NCBI GenBank assembly: GCA_963701375.1
Contig: CAVOZT010000003.1
Location: 558,001-622,000, forward strand
Length of the DNA stretch: 64,000 nt
Direction: 5' to 3'
DNA from: CAVXTF01 sp963701375
GTDB lineage: Bacteria; Actinomycetota; Acidimicrobiia; Acidimicrobiales; CAVXTF01
Positions within the stretch are counted from its first letter, which is position 1, and each line of letters starts with the position of its first letter. The notes below the pieces were generated by a model. The model was not told the origin of the DNA. It saw only the letters and a list, made by a program, of their open reading frames with translations, and made no database searches. The position numbers and the translations under genes are program-made. Of this stretch, positions 52,092 through 61,736 are shown one piece after another.

Positions 52092-53165
52092 ATGAGCAAG
52101 GTCAAGGTGGCCATCGCCGGCGTCGGCAATTGCGCGAGCTCGCTCGTCCAGGGCGTCGAGTACTACCGGGGAGCAGACCCTGAGCAAAATGTCCCTGGTC
52201 TGATGCACGTGCTGCTTGGCGGCTACCACGTAGGCGACCTCGAGTTCGTGGCGGCGTTCGACGTCGACGCCACGAAGGTCGGAGTCGATCTGTCGAAGGC
52301 GATCTTCGCCGGGCACAACAACACGATCCGCTTCTCGCAGGTCGGCCATACAGACGTCACCGTGCAGCGGGGACCGACCTTTGACGGGCTCGGCTTCTAC
52401 TACAGGGACAGCGTGGACGAGTCGCCTGCCGAACCGGTCGACGTTGCCGAGGTCCTTCGCCAAAGCGGCGCCGACGTGCTGGTCAGCTACCTGCCGGTGG
52501 GATCGGAGAAGGCCCAGCGCTTCTACGCGCAGGCGTGTCTCGACGCAAAGGTGGCGTTCGTGAACGCCATCCCGGTCTTCATCGCGAGCGACCCCGTATG
52601 GGCCGACAAGTTCAGGGAGGCCGGCGTACCGATCATCGGTGACGACATAAAGAGCCAGGTGGGATCCACGATCGTCCACCGCGTGCTGACCCGCCTATTC
52701 GAGGACCGGGGGCTCGCTCTCGACCGGACCTACCAGCTCAACTTCGGCGGGAACATGGACTTCAAGAACATGCTCGAACGCGAGCGGCTCGAGTCGAAGA
52801 AGGTCTCGAAGACAAGGGCCGTCACGAGCCAGATCGAGAACTACGTCCTCGACGCCGACGACGTCCACATAGGGCCGTCCGACCACGTGCCGTGGCTCGA
52901 AGACCGCAAGTGGGCGTACATCCGCATGGAGGGCAGGAACTTCGGGGACGTGCCCCTGAACGTCGAGCTCAAGCTCGAGGTGTGGGACTCTCCGAACTCA
53001 GCCGGGGTGATCATCGACGCTGTGCGTTGTGCGAAGCTCGCTCTGGACCGCGGCGTGGGTGGACCGCTGGAGGGGCCATCGGCGTACTTCATGAAGTCGC
53101 CCCCGGTGCAGTTCCACGACGACGAGGCTCGCCTGATGGTCGAGGCCTTCGCCGAATCCGCCTAG
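52092..53165 (+). CDS. ino1: Myo-inositol-1-phosphate synthase
   Basis: 357 residues. Rossmann start VAIAGVGNCASSLVQGVEYY, then the MIPS core VNAIPVFIASDPVWADKFRE, PIIGDDIKSQVGSTIVHRVL, QLNFGGNMDFKNMLERERLE, KVSKTRAVTSQI and NVELKLEVWDSPNSAGVIID. It converts glucose-6-phosphate to inositol-1-phosphate, the precursor of mycothiol and phosphatidylinositol. AAAGAGCAG precedes the ATG. It lies right after the PadR gene (53 bases), probably in one operon with it. Its stop overlaps the end of the cca gene. Confidence 0.96.
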   Translation: MSKVKVAIAGVGNCASSLVQGVEYYRGADPEQNVPGLMHVLLGGYHVGDLEFVAAFDVDATKVGVDLSKAIFAGHNNTIRFSQVGHTDVTVQRGPTFDGLGFYYRDSVDESPAEPVDVAEVLRQSGADVLVSYLPVGSEKAQRFYAQACLDAKVAFVNAIPVFIASDPVWADKFREAGVPIIGDDIKSQVGSTIVHRVLTRLFEDRGLALDRTYQLNFGGNMDFKNMLERERLESKKVSKTRAVTSQIENYVLDADDVHIGPSDHVPWLEDRKWAYIRMEGRNFGDVPLNVELKLEVWDSPNSAGVIIDAVRCAKLALDRGVGGPLEGPSAYFMKSPPVQFHDDEARLMVEAFAESA

Positions 53166-54535
53166 GAGCGCTCGGCCCACCACTCATCGAGACGTTTGGT
53201 CACCTCAGCCCTTTCTAAAGGGCCCTCCTCGAGCCTCAGCTCGAGCAGGAACGTGAGCGCTTCGCCCACGATAGGACCAGGTCCGATGCCTAGGTGCTCC
53301 ATGACCTGCTTGCCGTCGAGGTCCGGCCGTATCGAGTCGATCTCTTCCTGTTCGCGCAGCTCGGCGATGCGCAGCTCTAGCTCGTCCATGCGGCGGGCGA
53401 GCGCCTCAGCTTTGGCCCTGTCGCGTGTCGTGCAGTCGGAGCGCGTCAGCTCGTTGAGTCGGTCGAGAAGGGGGCCCGCGTCTCTCACATAGCGGCGTAC
53501 CGCACGGTCGGTCCAACCCATCCGGTAGGTGTGGAAGCGAAGGTGCAGCTCGACCAGACGTGAAACGACGTCGATGTCCGCGCTCGAGTAGCGGAGCGCG
53601 GACATCCGTTCGCGCGCCATTCGCGCGCCGACCACCTCGTGATGATGAAACGTGACCCCCTCGGGCCCGAATGCGCGCGTCTTGGGCTTGCCCACGTCGT
53701 GCAAAAGGCATGCGAGCCGCAACAGGCGGTCCGGAGACGCCTTGTCCACCACCGCAAAGGTGTGCGCGAGAACATCCTTGTGACGATGAACGGGGTCCTG
53801 TTCGAGGGCGAGCGCCGGCAGCTCCGGCAGGAACTCCGAAGCGAGTCCCGTTTCCACGACGAACTCGAGTCCCGGCGTAGCTCTCGGCACCACGACCAAC
53901 CTGTCGAGCTCGTCGCGGATCCGCTCCGCCGAGACGATCTTCAGCCGGTCGTGCATCGCGTGGACAGCCTCCACGAGCGCGTCGTCGGGAACGAGCTCGA
54001 AGCGGGCGATGAAACGTGCGGCGCGCAGCATCCGCAGAGGGTCGTCCGCAAACGACACCGCAGGATCGAGAGGCGTCCTCAGGCGTTTCGCCGCGAGGTC
54101 CCCGATCCCGTCGAACGGGTCGATCAGCACTACCTCCGGAAGCTTGATGGCCACCGAATTGATCGTGAAGTCACGTCGGGACAGGTCGCGCTCTATCGAG
54201 TCGCCGAAGACGACCTCGGGCTTTCGCGAGTCAGGTAGATAGGCCTCGGCGCGGTGAGTCGTGATGTCGAACCTGCGTCCGTCCTTCCGGCACCCGATCG
54301 TCCCGAACCTCTTCCCCATGATCCAGACGTCGTCTGCCCAACCCGACACGATCCGCTCGACGTCGTCGGGACTTGCGTCAGTCGTGAGGTCCAGGTCCAC
54401 GAGTTCCGTTTCGTCCCCGACCATGGCATCTCGAACGGAGCCACCGACTAAGTAGAGCGTGTGGCCAGCGTGCTCAAACCGCCGGGCGAGCGGCGCTGTC
54501 GCGTCGACGATCGGTCTGAAGCGCTCCGGAATCAC
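53162..54535 (-). CDS. cca: CCA tRNA nucleotidyltransferase/poly(A) polymerase family
   Basis: 457 residues. Nucleotidyl-transferase domain: LYLVGGSVRDAMVGDETELV with catalytic acids in VDLDLTTDASPDD, RRFDITTHRAEAYLPDSRKP, RRDFTINSVAIKL and LRAARFIARFEL. An HD domain follows (LLRLACLLHDVGKPKTRAFG, VTFHHHEVVGA). It adds or repairs the tRNA 3' CCA. The mycobacterial counterpart is PcnA (Rv3907c) in the same origin-proximal block. The GTG start 54535 is inferred from family length; the ribosome site is weak. Confidence 0.95.
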   Translation of the reverse strand: MIPERFRPIVDATAPLARRFEHAGHTLYLVGGSVRDAMVGDETELVDLDLTTDASPDDVERIVSGWADDVWIMGKRFGTIGCRKDGRRFDITTHRAEAYLPDSRKPEVVFGDSIERDLSRRDFTINSVAIKLPEVVLIDPFDGIGDLAAKRLRTPLDPAVSFADDPLRMLRAARFIARFELVPDDALVEAVHAMHDRLKIVSAERIRDELDRLVVVPRATPGLEFVVETGLASEFLPELPALALEQDPVHRHKDVLAHTFAVVDKASPDRLLRLACLLHDVGKPKTRAFGPEGVTFHHHEVVGARMARERMSALRYSSADIDVVSRLVELHLRFHTYRMGWTDRAVRRYVRDAGPLLDRLNELTRSDCTTRDRAKAEALARRMDELELRIAELREQEEIDSIRPDLDGKQVMEHLGIGPGPIVGEALTFLLELRLEEGPLERAEVTKRLDEWWAERS

Positions 54536-54593
54536 TGCTCGAGGGTACCGCTGACGAGCACCTGGCCTGGGTGCCCGAGCTTGACGAGGCACA

Positions 54594-55283
54594 ATGCGAC
54601 CGGGCCACATTGACCGCGACACTCGTTGCCCGTACCGTTCGCTCATAAGCGGACTTCCCCCTCAACGTGCCGAACGGCTGGCGCTCTGCGACCTGTTCTT
54701 AGAACGGGGCGAGAAGGCAGCCACCCTCTGCGAAGGGTGGGACGCGGGCGATCTCGCCACTCACCTCGTTGTAAGAGAGCACAGGCCGGATGCGGCAGCC
54801 GGCCTTGTCATCCCCCCACTCGCCAAGCACCTCGACAAGGTCATGGAACGAACCAGGGCGGCACAGAGCTTCGAGGCGCTTGTCGCCAAGGTCCGTTCGG
54901 GTCCGCCTGTTTACTGGCGCCCGTTCGACCGGCTGGCGAACTTGAACGAGTACTTCGTTCATCACGAGGACCTGAGGCGGGGCGAGGGGGACAACACGCC
55001 GAGGCCGCCCGGCGAGGTGGCCGACGTGGAAAACGCGCTGTGGGGAGCGCTCAAACAGGTCGCCCGTTTGAACGGACGCTCGCTCCGCCCGGTCGGGCTG
55101 GATCTCGTGCGTGAAGACGGAGAGACGCTGCACGCTGTGAGCGGCCAGCCGGTCGCGACCTTGCGCGGCCGACCCGGTGAGCTCGCGCTTTACCTGTCGG
55201 GCCGGAAGGACGCCGCTCAGGTCGAGATCGAGGGACCCCCGGAAGCTACCGACGCGCTGCGCCGGGCAACGTTTCGAATCTGA
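54594..55283 (+). CDS. TIGR03085-type DinB/MDMPI-like protein
   Basis: 229 residues. LPPQRAERLALCDLFLERGE, the metal histidine in GDLATHLVVREHRPDAAAG, YFVHHEDLRRGE with further histidines, and a C-terminal sterol-carrier-like beta region (PVATLRGRPGELALYLSGRK). These are the marks of actinobacterial TIGR03085, related to maleylpyruvate isomerase, which uses a low-molecular-weight thiol. ATG 54594 follows ACGAGGCACA. It occupies the place held by mutT4 in mycobacteria. Substrate unknown. Confidence 0.85.
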   Translation: MRPGHIDRDTRCPYRSLISGLPPQRAERLALCDLFLERGEKAATLCEGWDAGDLATHLVVREHRPDAAAGLVIPPLAKHLDKVMERTRAAQSFEALVAKVRSGPPVYWRPFDRLANLNEYFVHHEDLRRGEGDNTPRPPGEVADVENALWGALKQVARLNGRSLRPVGLDLVREDGETLHAVSGQPVATLRGRPGELALYLSGRKDAAQVEIEGPPEATDALRRATFRI

Positions 55284-55387
55284 CTGCTCGCCGAGCCTGT
55301 TCAGGCTCACGTCGCCTGGGGCTCACCGGCGGAGGGCCCACCAGCGGAGGGCTCACGAGCGAGCGTTGTTCTAGGCTGCAACCCGAG

Positions 55388-57637
55388 GTGGACCGTTACC
55401 AGGCGAGCTTCTCCCCCGCAGGCGGCGGCACCCGTCAACGTTCTTCACTTCACCGGCGCACCAACTGGTTTGCCCGGTTGCTCGGCACCGGATCACTCGC
55501 AGGGCTCGCCGCACTTGGTCCCGCACTCCCCGCCCCCGCGATGACCTCGCGACCGTTGCCGGGCGCAAACTCGAACCGGTCGACGAGTGCTCCGACGGCC
55601 GGGGGGTTCAGCCTCGTGGACCAGACCTCGTGGGTGAAGCCGGGACAGATGTTCGACCTGACGCTCGCTATCGGCTCGCCGGTTCCCCGGAGTCAGCTAG
55701 GTATCGCGCTGAGCGTCTATGCGCTTGCCAACGGGCAGTCGTCGTTCGACCAGACATTGCAAGGCAACACGAGCTCGGAACCGCTCGTGTCGGACACTCC
55801 GACCGTCCCGCTCACCTCGCTACCGACCGACGGTTCCGGCAACGTGAAGATCCGAGCCGGTATCACGTCTGGAGACGCCGCAGCGCCTTTGTCGGACTTC
55901 AATCTCGACCTGCAGTGCGCGCCTCAAAGCTGCGGAGGCGTCTACCCGTTGAGGGTTCAGCTCATGAACACCGCCACCGGGTCGGTCGTCGTCGACCTGG
56001 TCACACACATCGTGTTCGTGGAGTCGAAGGTGGCTTCCAGGCTCCGGGTGGCTCTCGTCGTTCCGCTGGGCACGAGGCCGGCCCTGTCATCTGGCTCGGG
56101 TGCTCCGGGTCCGCCGACCGGCTCCGATTTGGCGAGGCTCTCTGCAACCGTCGGCGAGCTGTCGAGCTCGGCGGCGCCGCTCACCGTCCTCGCCCAACCG
56201 CAGACGATCCAGGCCCTGGAATCCGGTCCCCCCGACGCAAAGTCAGTCGCCAACGGCATCGTCGCACTTTCGGACGAGGCGGCCATCGACGTGCCTCCCT
56301 CTACGTACGCCTGGGTCGACCCGAAGGTCCTGGTCGATACAGGCCTGAAGGCGGAGCTGAGCGCACAGTCAGAACGCGGCGACCAGGTCATGGACGCTGC
56401 CCGGGTGCAGCTGTCTGGGAACGAGACGGTCATCGAGGGAGCCCTCGACGAAGAGACACTTCAGGCGCTCAGCGCAGACGGTGTCTCGCACGTGGTGGTG
56501 CCGTCGAATGATCTCGTCCCGGTGACGGGCCGCTTCGCCGGCCCGTCGGTTCAGACCTTCGGAATCCCCATCGCTAACGGCCGCACGATCGATGCCGCCC
56601 AGACCGATCCCGCATTCCAATCGGAGCTCACCGACCAACAAGGTGCAGGCGGAGTCCTGGCCGCGCATCAGCTGCTTGCCGACCTGGCGCTCGTCGCATT
56701 CGAAGAGCCCGAAGCCGCATGGGCCCGCGGCGTTGTCCTCGCCCCCCCGCTCGACTGGACGGCGCCACCCGGATTCCTCGCGGCCCTCCTGTCGGGTCTC
56801 GCGGCCATTCCCGTTCTCAAGCCAGTCACGTTGTCCTCGTTCTTCTCTGAGGTGACTCGGGGAGACGACGGCGGCAACCCTGACGACGGCAACGGGTGGC
56901 CTTCAACGAGACAGCTCACAAAGAGCAAACCTGTGGGCTCCGACTTTCCGTCGTCGTCGATCGACGACGCCCGGACCAAGCTCGCAGGGCTCGCAAGCGT
57001 CGTGCACGCGTCGGGGAACCTGACTCCGCTCGCGGATCTGCTTCTAAGCGCAGAATGCGTGCTGCTTTCGCCGCAACAACAAGCGGCGTCCATCTCGGCA
57101 TTCGATCAGGTCGTCGCATCGAGAGCCGACGTCGTCGCGTTGTCGGCGGTCCACACGATCCGACTCACATCGCAGACCGCCACGATCCCTATAACGCTCA
57201 TACGCCAGGTGCCGTATCCGGTCACCGTCGTCCTCGACCTGTCGAGCGACAAGCTCGCGTTCCTTCACGGGACCAACCCTCAGACCGTCACGCTCACTCA
57301 GCACGTCCAGTCCGTCGAGGTCAACGTGTCCGCTCGCGCCTCAGGGGTCTTCCCTGTCGTCGTGTCGGTGAGAAGCCCGGTGGGGGGGCTCGTGATCGTG
57401 TCCACCAAATTCACCGTGCGGTCACTGTCGACTTCGGTGGTCGCGATCGCTCTCACGGCGGTTGCGGCGGCCGTGCTGCTGGTGTGGTGGGCACGGACTC
57501 TGATCTCCGGACGTCGCAGTCGCCGAGCGCGTCGCGCCCACGGCGCGCACAGCGCCGCCCGGCGCGATGAGCGCGAAGAGCGCGATGAGCCCACCCCTGC
57601 CGCATCAGAAGCGGGGGCACCGGGCGCAGGACCGTGA
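55388..57637 (+). CDS. DUF6049-family secreted/anchored protein
   Basis: 749 residues. A signal-like segment is at about 28-52 (FARLLGTGSLAGLAALGPAL), a large extracellular part follows in which WVKPGQMFDLTLAIGSPVPR and VKIRAGITSG are recognisable, and a C-terminal anchor SVVAIALTAVAAAVLLVWWA ends with an Arg/Glu-rich cytoplasmic tail. The mycobacterial homologue (Rv3909) is upstream of murJ as here. The role is not known, presumably cell wall. The last 70 bases overlap in sequence with the frame of murJ but not with its chosen start. Confidence 0.85.
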   Translation: MDRYQASFSPAGGGTRQRSSLHRRTNWFARLLGTGSLAGLAALGPALPAPAMTSRPLPGANSNRSTSAPTAGGFSLVDQTSWVKPGQMFDLTLAIGSPVPRSQLGIALSVYALANGQSSFDQTLQGNTSSEPLVSDTPTVPLTSLPTDGSGNVKIRAGITSGDAAAPLSDFNLDLQCAPQSCGGVYPLRVQLMNTATGSVVVDLVTHIVFVESKVASRLRVALVVPLGTRPALSSGSGAPGPPTGSDLARLSATVGELSSSAAPLTVLAQPQTIQALESGPPDAKSVANGIVALSDEAAIDVPPSTYAWVDPKVLVDTGLKAELSAQSERGDQVMDAARVQLSGNETVIEGALDEETLQALSADGVSHVVVPSNDLVPVTGRFAGPSVQTFGIPIANGRTIDAAQTDPAFQSELTDQQGAGGVLAAHQLLADLALVAFEEPEAAWARGVVLAPPLDWTAPPGFLAALLSGLAAIPVLKPVTLSSFFSEVTRGDDGGNPDDGNGWPSTRQLTKSKPVGSDFPSSSIDDARTKLAGLASVVHASGNLTPLADLLLSAECVLLSPQQQAASISAFDQVVASRADVVALSAVHTIRLTSQTATIPITLIRQVPYPVTVVLDLSSDKLAFLHGTNPQTVTLTQHVQSVEVNVSARASGVFPVVVSVRSPVGGLVIVSTKFTVRSLSTSVVAIALTAVAAAVLLVWWARTLISGRRSRRARRAHGAHSAARRDEREERDEPTPAASEAGAPGAGP

Positions 57638-57665
57638 CAGCGCGAACCGCTCGGGGGTGCGGGAC

Positions 57666-59360
57666 GTGACCGAGACGTCGACTGCCGCTCCCCCGATGAC
57701 GTTGCGTCGCGCCACGGCCACGATGGCGGTCGGCACACTGCTGTCGCGCGTCACAGGTGTCGGCCGGATCATCGCTCTCGGGTACGCCCTCGGCACCGGA
57801 ATTGGCGCCGGCTCGCCCGCAGACGCCTACAACCTGGCGAACACGATCCCCAACATCGTCCAGGACCTCGTGCTCGGCGGGATCCTGTCCGCCACGTTCA
57901 TACCGGTGTTCGTGGCGCGGCTTGCGACCCGCGAAGAAGACGATGCGTGGGAGGCGATCTCGGCGGTCGTGTCCGTCACCCTCGTGGTCCTGGCTGCGGC
58001 GTCTGTCGTGTTTCTCGCCTTGGCTCCCTTCATCGTTGACGGGCTCACCGTCCTCCGTCACTCGCCAAGCGAACGGAAAGTCGCGACCTATCTGCTCATA
58101 CTCTTCGTCCCGCAGTTGGCGTGTTACACGTTCGCTGCGTTGGGCGCCGCCCTGTTGAACGCAAGAGGGCGATTCGGGGCGCCGACATTCGTTCCGATCG
58201 CGAACAACGTCATCACCATCATCGTGCTGATCGTGTTCTCGGTCGTTGCGCGGCGCCCGACCCTCGCGGGGCTCGAGGCCGACCTCCCAGAACTCATCTT
58301 GCTGGGCCTCGGCACGACGGCCGGCGTCGCAGTACAGGCTCTCTTGTTGTTGCCTTCGCTGCGTCGCGCCGGGCTGCACCTCAGGTTCGTCCTCGACTGG
58401 CGACACGAGGCCGTCCTCACCATCCTCAGGCTCTCCGGTTGGACTTTCGGGCTCGTCGCCGCGAACCAGATATCGCTTCTGGTCGTCCTCGCTCTGTTCA
58501 ACAAGATTCCAGGAGGGATCTCCGCGTACACATACGCGTACACGTTCTTCCAGTTGCCGTACGGGGTGGTGGCCATCTCGGTCATGAGCGCCGTCACGCC
58601 CGAACTGGCTGCGCGATGGGCGCGCGGCGATCCTGCGGGCTTTCGTAGGCGTTGGGCAGGAGGTCTACGCGGCATTCTCGCGGTCGTCCTGCCTGCGGCC
58701 GCCGGCGAGCTCATCCTCGCCAAACCTCTCGTCGCCGTATTGCTCGGGTACCACGCGAGCAGCCCCGCGACGACGACGCCAACTGCACAGGCGCTAGCGA
58801 TGCTCGCGTTGGGGCTGCCGGGTTTCTGCGTCTTCCTCTATACGGTCCGGGCCTTCCAGGCGATGCAGGACCTGCGAACTGCGTTCTGGCTCTACGTCGT
58901 CGAGAACGCGGTGAACGTCGCCCTCGCCGTTCTTCTCGTCGGCCCGATCGGAGTCCGAGGGGTCGCGCTGTCCATAAGCGCCGCGTACACGATTTCCGCT
59001 GTCGTGGCGCTGCTCGTGCTCAGGTCCCGCCTCGACGGACTCGACTGGGCCGTGGTGGCGCGTCCGTTCGGACGAGTGTTGCTCGCCACTGTCGCTCTGG
59101 TCGCTGCAGCTGCGATCGGCTCCAATCTTTCGGCCTCCGAGACACCTGCCGGACTTGCCGAGCGCGTGATCACCGGCGCCGTGCTCGGATCTCTCGCCTA
59201 CCTGGTCGTCGCCTTCGCCGTAGGCGCACTCGAAACCCGCAACCGTCTGTGGAACAAAGGCCGCCGTCTGTCGGACCAAAGCGACAGCAACCCGCGGGGA
59301 AAACCCACGACACGGACCCCCGCCAACCCGGGCCGTGGCAGACTCGATCCCGACCCCTGA
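57666..59360 (+). CDS. murJ: Lipid II flippase MurJ
   Basis: 564 residues with 14 membrane segments of the MATE-like MVF family: TMAVGTLLSRVTGVGRIIAL, AYNLANTIPNIVQDLVLGGI, LLILFVPQLACYTFAALGAA, FVPIANNVITIIVLIVF, and the second half with QISLLVVLALFNKIPGGISA and TYAYTFFQLPYGVVAISVM. It moves lipid II across the membrane for peptidoglycan synthesis. GTG 57666 is preferred because a GGGGG precedes it and it lies just after the DUF6049 stop. It lacks the C-terminal kinase-like domain of mycobacterial MurJ and ends in a ~30-residue polar tail. Confidence 0.93.
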   Translation: MTETSTAAPPMTLRRATATMAVGTLLSRVTGVGRIIALGYALGTGIGAGSPADAYNLANTIPNIVQDLVLGGILSATFIPVFVARLATREEDDAWEAISAVVSVTLVVLAAASVVFLALAPFIVDGLTVLRHSPSERKVATYLLILFVPQLACYTFAALGAALLNARGRFGAPTFVPIANNVITIIVLIVFSVVARRPTLAGLEADLPELILLGLGTTAGVAVQALLLLPSLRRAGLHLRFVLDWRHEAVLTILRLSGWTFGLVAANQISLLVVLALFNKIPGGISAYTYAYTFFQLPYGVVAISVMSAVTPELAARWARGDPAGFRRRWAGGLRGILAVVLPAAAGELILAKPLVAVLLGYHASSPATTTPTAQALAMLALGLPGFCVFLYTVRAFQAMQDLRTAFWLYVVENAVNVALAVLLVGPIGVRGVALSISAAYTISAVVALLVLRSRLDGLDWAVVARPFGRVLLATVALVAAAAIGSNLSASETPAGLAERVITGAVLGSLAYLVVAFAVGALETRNRLWNKGRRLSDQSDSNPRGKPTTRTPANPGRGRLDPDP

Positions 59361-59391
59361 ATTTCAGCCAGCGAGACGACAAGGAGGGCGG

Positions 59392-60235
59392 ATGCCCGGC
59401 ATCCAGGTGGTGACCGACAGCGCGTGCGACCTCCCCCCGGCGCTCGCCGAGGAATTGGGAGTGCGCGTCGTCCCTCTCACGATCCGTTTCGGTGACGAGG
59501 AACTCGTCGACAGGGAAGAGTTGTCGTCCAAGGAGTTCTGGGACCGGGTGGTCACCGGTCCCCACATGCCGCAGACCGCCGCTCCGGCGCCCGGCGCTTT
59601 CCAAGCCGTCTTCAGTGAAGCCGCCGAGTCCGGGATGGACGGCGTGATCTGCATAAACATGTCCTCCAAGGTCTCCGCGACGATTCAGGCCGCCAAGACG
59701 GCAGCCGACTCGGTCGCGGATCGCATTCCTGTTGCGGTGGTGGACTCGCTCACCCTCACGATGGGACTCGGCTTGCTCGTCATCGAAGCAGTCGGGCTCG
59801 CCGCCTCTTCGAGCAGCCTCGATGAGTTGCTGGCAGACGTCGAGGAAGCCGCCTCGCGCGCGGGTCTTCGGCGTCGTCGACAGCCTCGACTTCCTCCGCA
59901 AGGGTGGCCGCATCGGAGGGGCCTCTCACCTCGTGGGCTCGCTCCTTTCGATCAAGCCCGTCCTCGAGGTCCGCGACGGCGTCGTCGAGGTCGACTCCAA
60001 GCAGCGCACGCGCACCCGCGCCGTCCAGTACTGCGCGTCGAAAGCCGTCGATGCGGGCCCACTCGAGCGCGTCGCTCTGGCCGACGGCCGGGCATCTGAC
60101 GCCGGCGAGGTCGCAGACATGCTCAGGAAAGCAAAGAGCGAAAATCCCCTCGAGATCTCGGCGCTCGGACCGGTGGTGGGAAGCCATACAGGGCCGGGAT
60201 CGCTCGCCGTCTGCTTCATGCTTGCGCGCAAGTAA
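59392..60235 (+). CDS. DegV-family fatty-acid-binding protein, interrupted by a frameshift
   Basis: About 280 residues after repair. VVTDSACDLPPALAEELGV, VVPLTIRFGDEELVDREELS, TAAPAPGAFQAVF and GVICINMSSKVSATIQAAKT are the first lobe. Then the frame shifts in the CG run near 59856-59864; two bases (one CG) appear missing, after which RVFGVVDSLDFLRKGGRIGG, LLSIKPVLEVRDGVVEVDSK and the C-terminal lobe (ALGPVVGSHTGPGSLAVCFM) follow. DegV/FakB proteins hold a fatty acid for FakA kinase; no fakA is here. AAGGAGGGCGG precedes ATG 59392. It lies 31 bases after murJ. Confidence 0.9.
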
Positions 60236-60245
60236 CCTCGTCTAC

Positions 60246-60638
60246 ATGCAGGAAGCGGCAGGCGGGTCGGGGGCCACGGCGCCCCAAGGAGCGTACGAAG
60301 GGACTCCGGCGCGTTCGGGAGCGCTCGGCGGCGGGCTCGCGGGATCGCAATGGCCTGCGAAGGCCGCCCAGACCGTCGAAGATGTCGTGGGGGCAGTCCA
60401 GGACCGCGCAATTCGCCCGCTTCTTCTGGCGGCACGCGCCGTCGTATTCGGGATCGTCGTCGCCTCCATGGTCCTAGTCCTCTCCGCACTTCTGGCGATC
60501 GCCGCAATCCGTGTCCTCGACGTCTACGCATTCGGGCACCGTGTTTGGCCCGCCGACGCACTGGTAGGCGCCCTGCTCGTCGCCGGAGGGGTCGCCGCAT
60601 GGTCGAAACGCACTCCGGCACAGGCAAAGGACGGCTGA
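60246..60638 (+). CDS. Small membrane protein, unknown
   Basis: 130 residues. A Gly/Ala-rich N-terminus (AGGSGATAPQGAYEGTPARS), an amphipathic stretch (AAQTVEDVVGAVQDRAIRPL), and two membrane helices (VVFGIVVASMVLVLSALLAI; DALVGALLVAGGVAAWS). The stop TGA is 1 base before the GTG of trxB, so these are surely co-transcribed. No family recognised; holin- or YGGT-like small proteins share this layout only in a general way. It takes the place of the sigM/rsmA pair that mycobacteria have here. Confidence 0.7.
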   Translation: MQEAAGGSGATAPQGAYEGTPARSGALGGGLAGSQWPAKAAQTVEDVVGAVQDRAIRPLLLAARAVVFGIVVASMVLVLSALLAIAAIRVLDVYAFGHRVWPADALVGALLVAGGVAAWSKRTPAQAKDG

Positions 60639-60639
60639 G

Positions 60640-61623
60640 GTGCCAGAAAACCACCAGGTAGTGATTCTCGGTTCGGGGCCTGCGGGGGTGACGGCGGCCA
60701 TATACGCCGCGAGGGCCAATCTGCAGCCGCTAGTCATCGAGGGCGAGATCTCTTCCACGAGCGACCAGCCAGGCGGCCAATTGATGGTCACGACAGAAGT
60801 CGAGAACTACCCCGGGTTCGTCAACGGGATTCTCGGGCCGGAGCTGATGCAGCGCTTCCACGCGCAGGCAGAGCGATTCGGTGCGAAGTTCGTGACAGGA
60901 AGAGCGACACGCGTCGATTTGTCGAAGAGCCCTTTCGGCATATGGACCGGCGACGAAGGCGCACCTGAGCCGGACCTCGTGTCAACGGCACTGATCGTTG
61001 CCACGGGCGCGAGATCGCTCATGCTCGGGGTCCCCGGTGAAGCGCGACTGCTCGGTCACGGAGTGTCGACGTGCGCCACGTGCGACGGATTCTTCTTTAA
61101 AGAAAAGGACATTATCGTCGTAGGAGGTGGCGACTCCGCGATAGAAGAGGCGCTCTTCCTTCCGCGTTTCGGTGACACCGTCACCGTCGTTCACAGACGC
61201 AAAGAACTGAGAGCGTCCAAGATCATGCAGGACCGCGCATTCGCAAACGACCGCATCTCGTTTATTTGGGACTCGGTGGTCGAGGAGGTGCTAGGCGACT
61301 CGAAGGTAAGTGCGGTGCGAGTCAGAGACGTCGTAACGGACAAAACCGAAGACGTGGCGGCGGCGGGCGTCTTCGTGGCGATCGGCCACATACCGAACAC
61401 GACCGTCTTCGCCGGACAACTCGAGCTCGACGAGAACGGTTACGTCCGCACCAATGGTGGAACGACGACCAACGTCAACGGCGTGTTCGCCTGCGGTGAC
61501 GTGCAGGACCACTACTACCGCCAAGCGGTTACAGCGGCGGGCTCGGGCTGCATGGCTGCGATGGACGTGGAACGATGGCTCGAGGCGACCAAGCACGCTG
61601 CGTCAGTTCCGGCTGCGCAATAG
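60640..61623 (+). CDS. trxB: Thioredoxin reductase
   Basis: 327 residues. FAD-binding VVILGSGPAGVTAAIYAARA, the redox pair ATCDGFFF (CATC), NADPH-binding VVGGGDSAIEEALFLPRFGD and the FAD-closing GVFACGDVQDHYYRQAVTAA. It reduces TrxA with NADPH. The GTG start overlaps the end of the previous gene (TGAGGTG), with AAAGGACGG as ribosome site. It forms the trxB-trxA pair with the next gene. Confidence 0.97.
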   Translation: MPENHQVVILGSGPAGVTAAIYAARANLQPLVIEGEISSTSDQPGGQLMVTTEVENYPGFVNGILGPELMQRFHAQAERFGAKFVTGRATRVDLSKSPFGIWTGDEGAPEPDLVSTALIVATGARSLMLGVPGEARLLGHGVSTCATCDGFFFKEKDIIVVGGGDSAIEEALFLPRFGDTVTVVHRRKELRASKIMQDRAFANDRISFIWDSVVEEVLGDSKVSAVRVRDVVTDKTEDVAAAGVFVAIGHIPNTTVFAGQLELDENGYVRTNGGTTTNVNGVFACGDVQDHYYRQAVTAAGSGCMAAMDVERWLEATKHAASVPAAQ

Positions 61624-61736
61624 GCGGCGTCAGCAGGAATAGATCCTGCTGACAGGTGTTCAACGTGTGCCTGCGGATGCGAGCCCGCTGCCGAGGGTAA
61701 TGCTTCTCTCGGTCGGCGGTAGATGAAGGGACGAAA

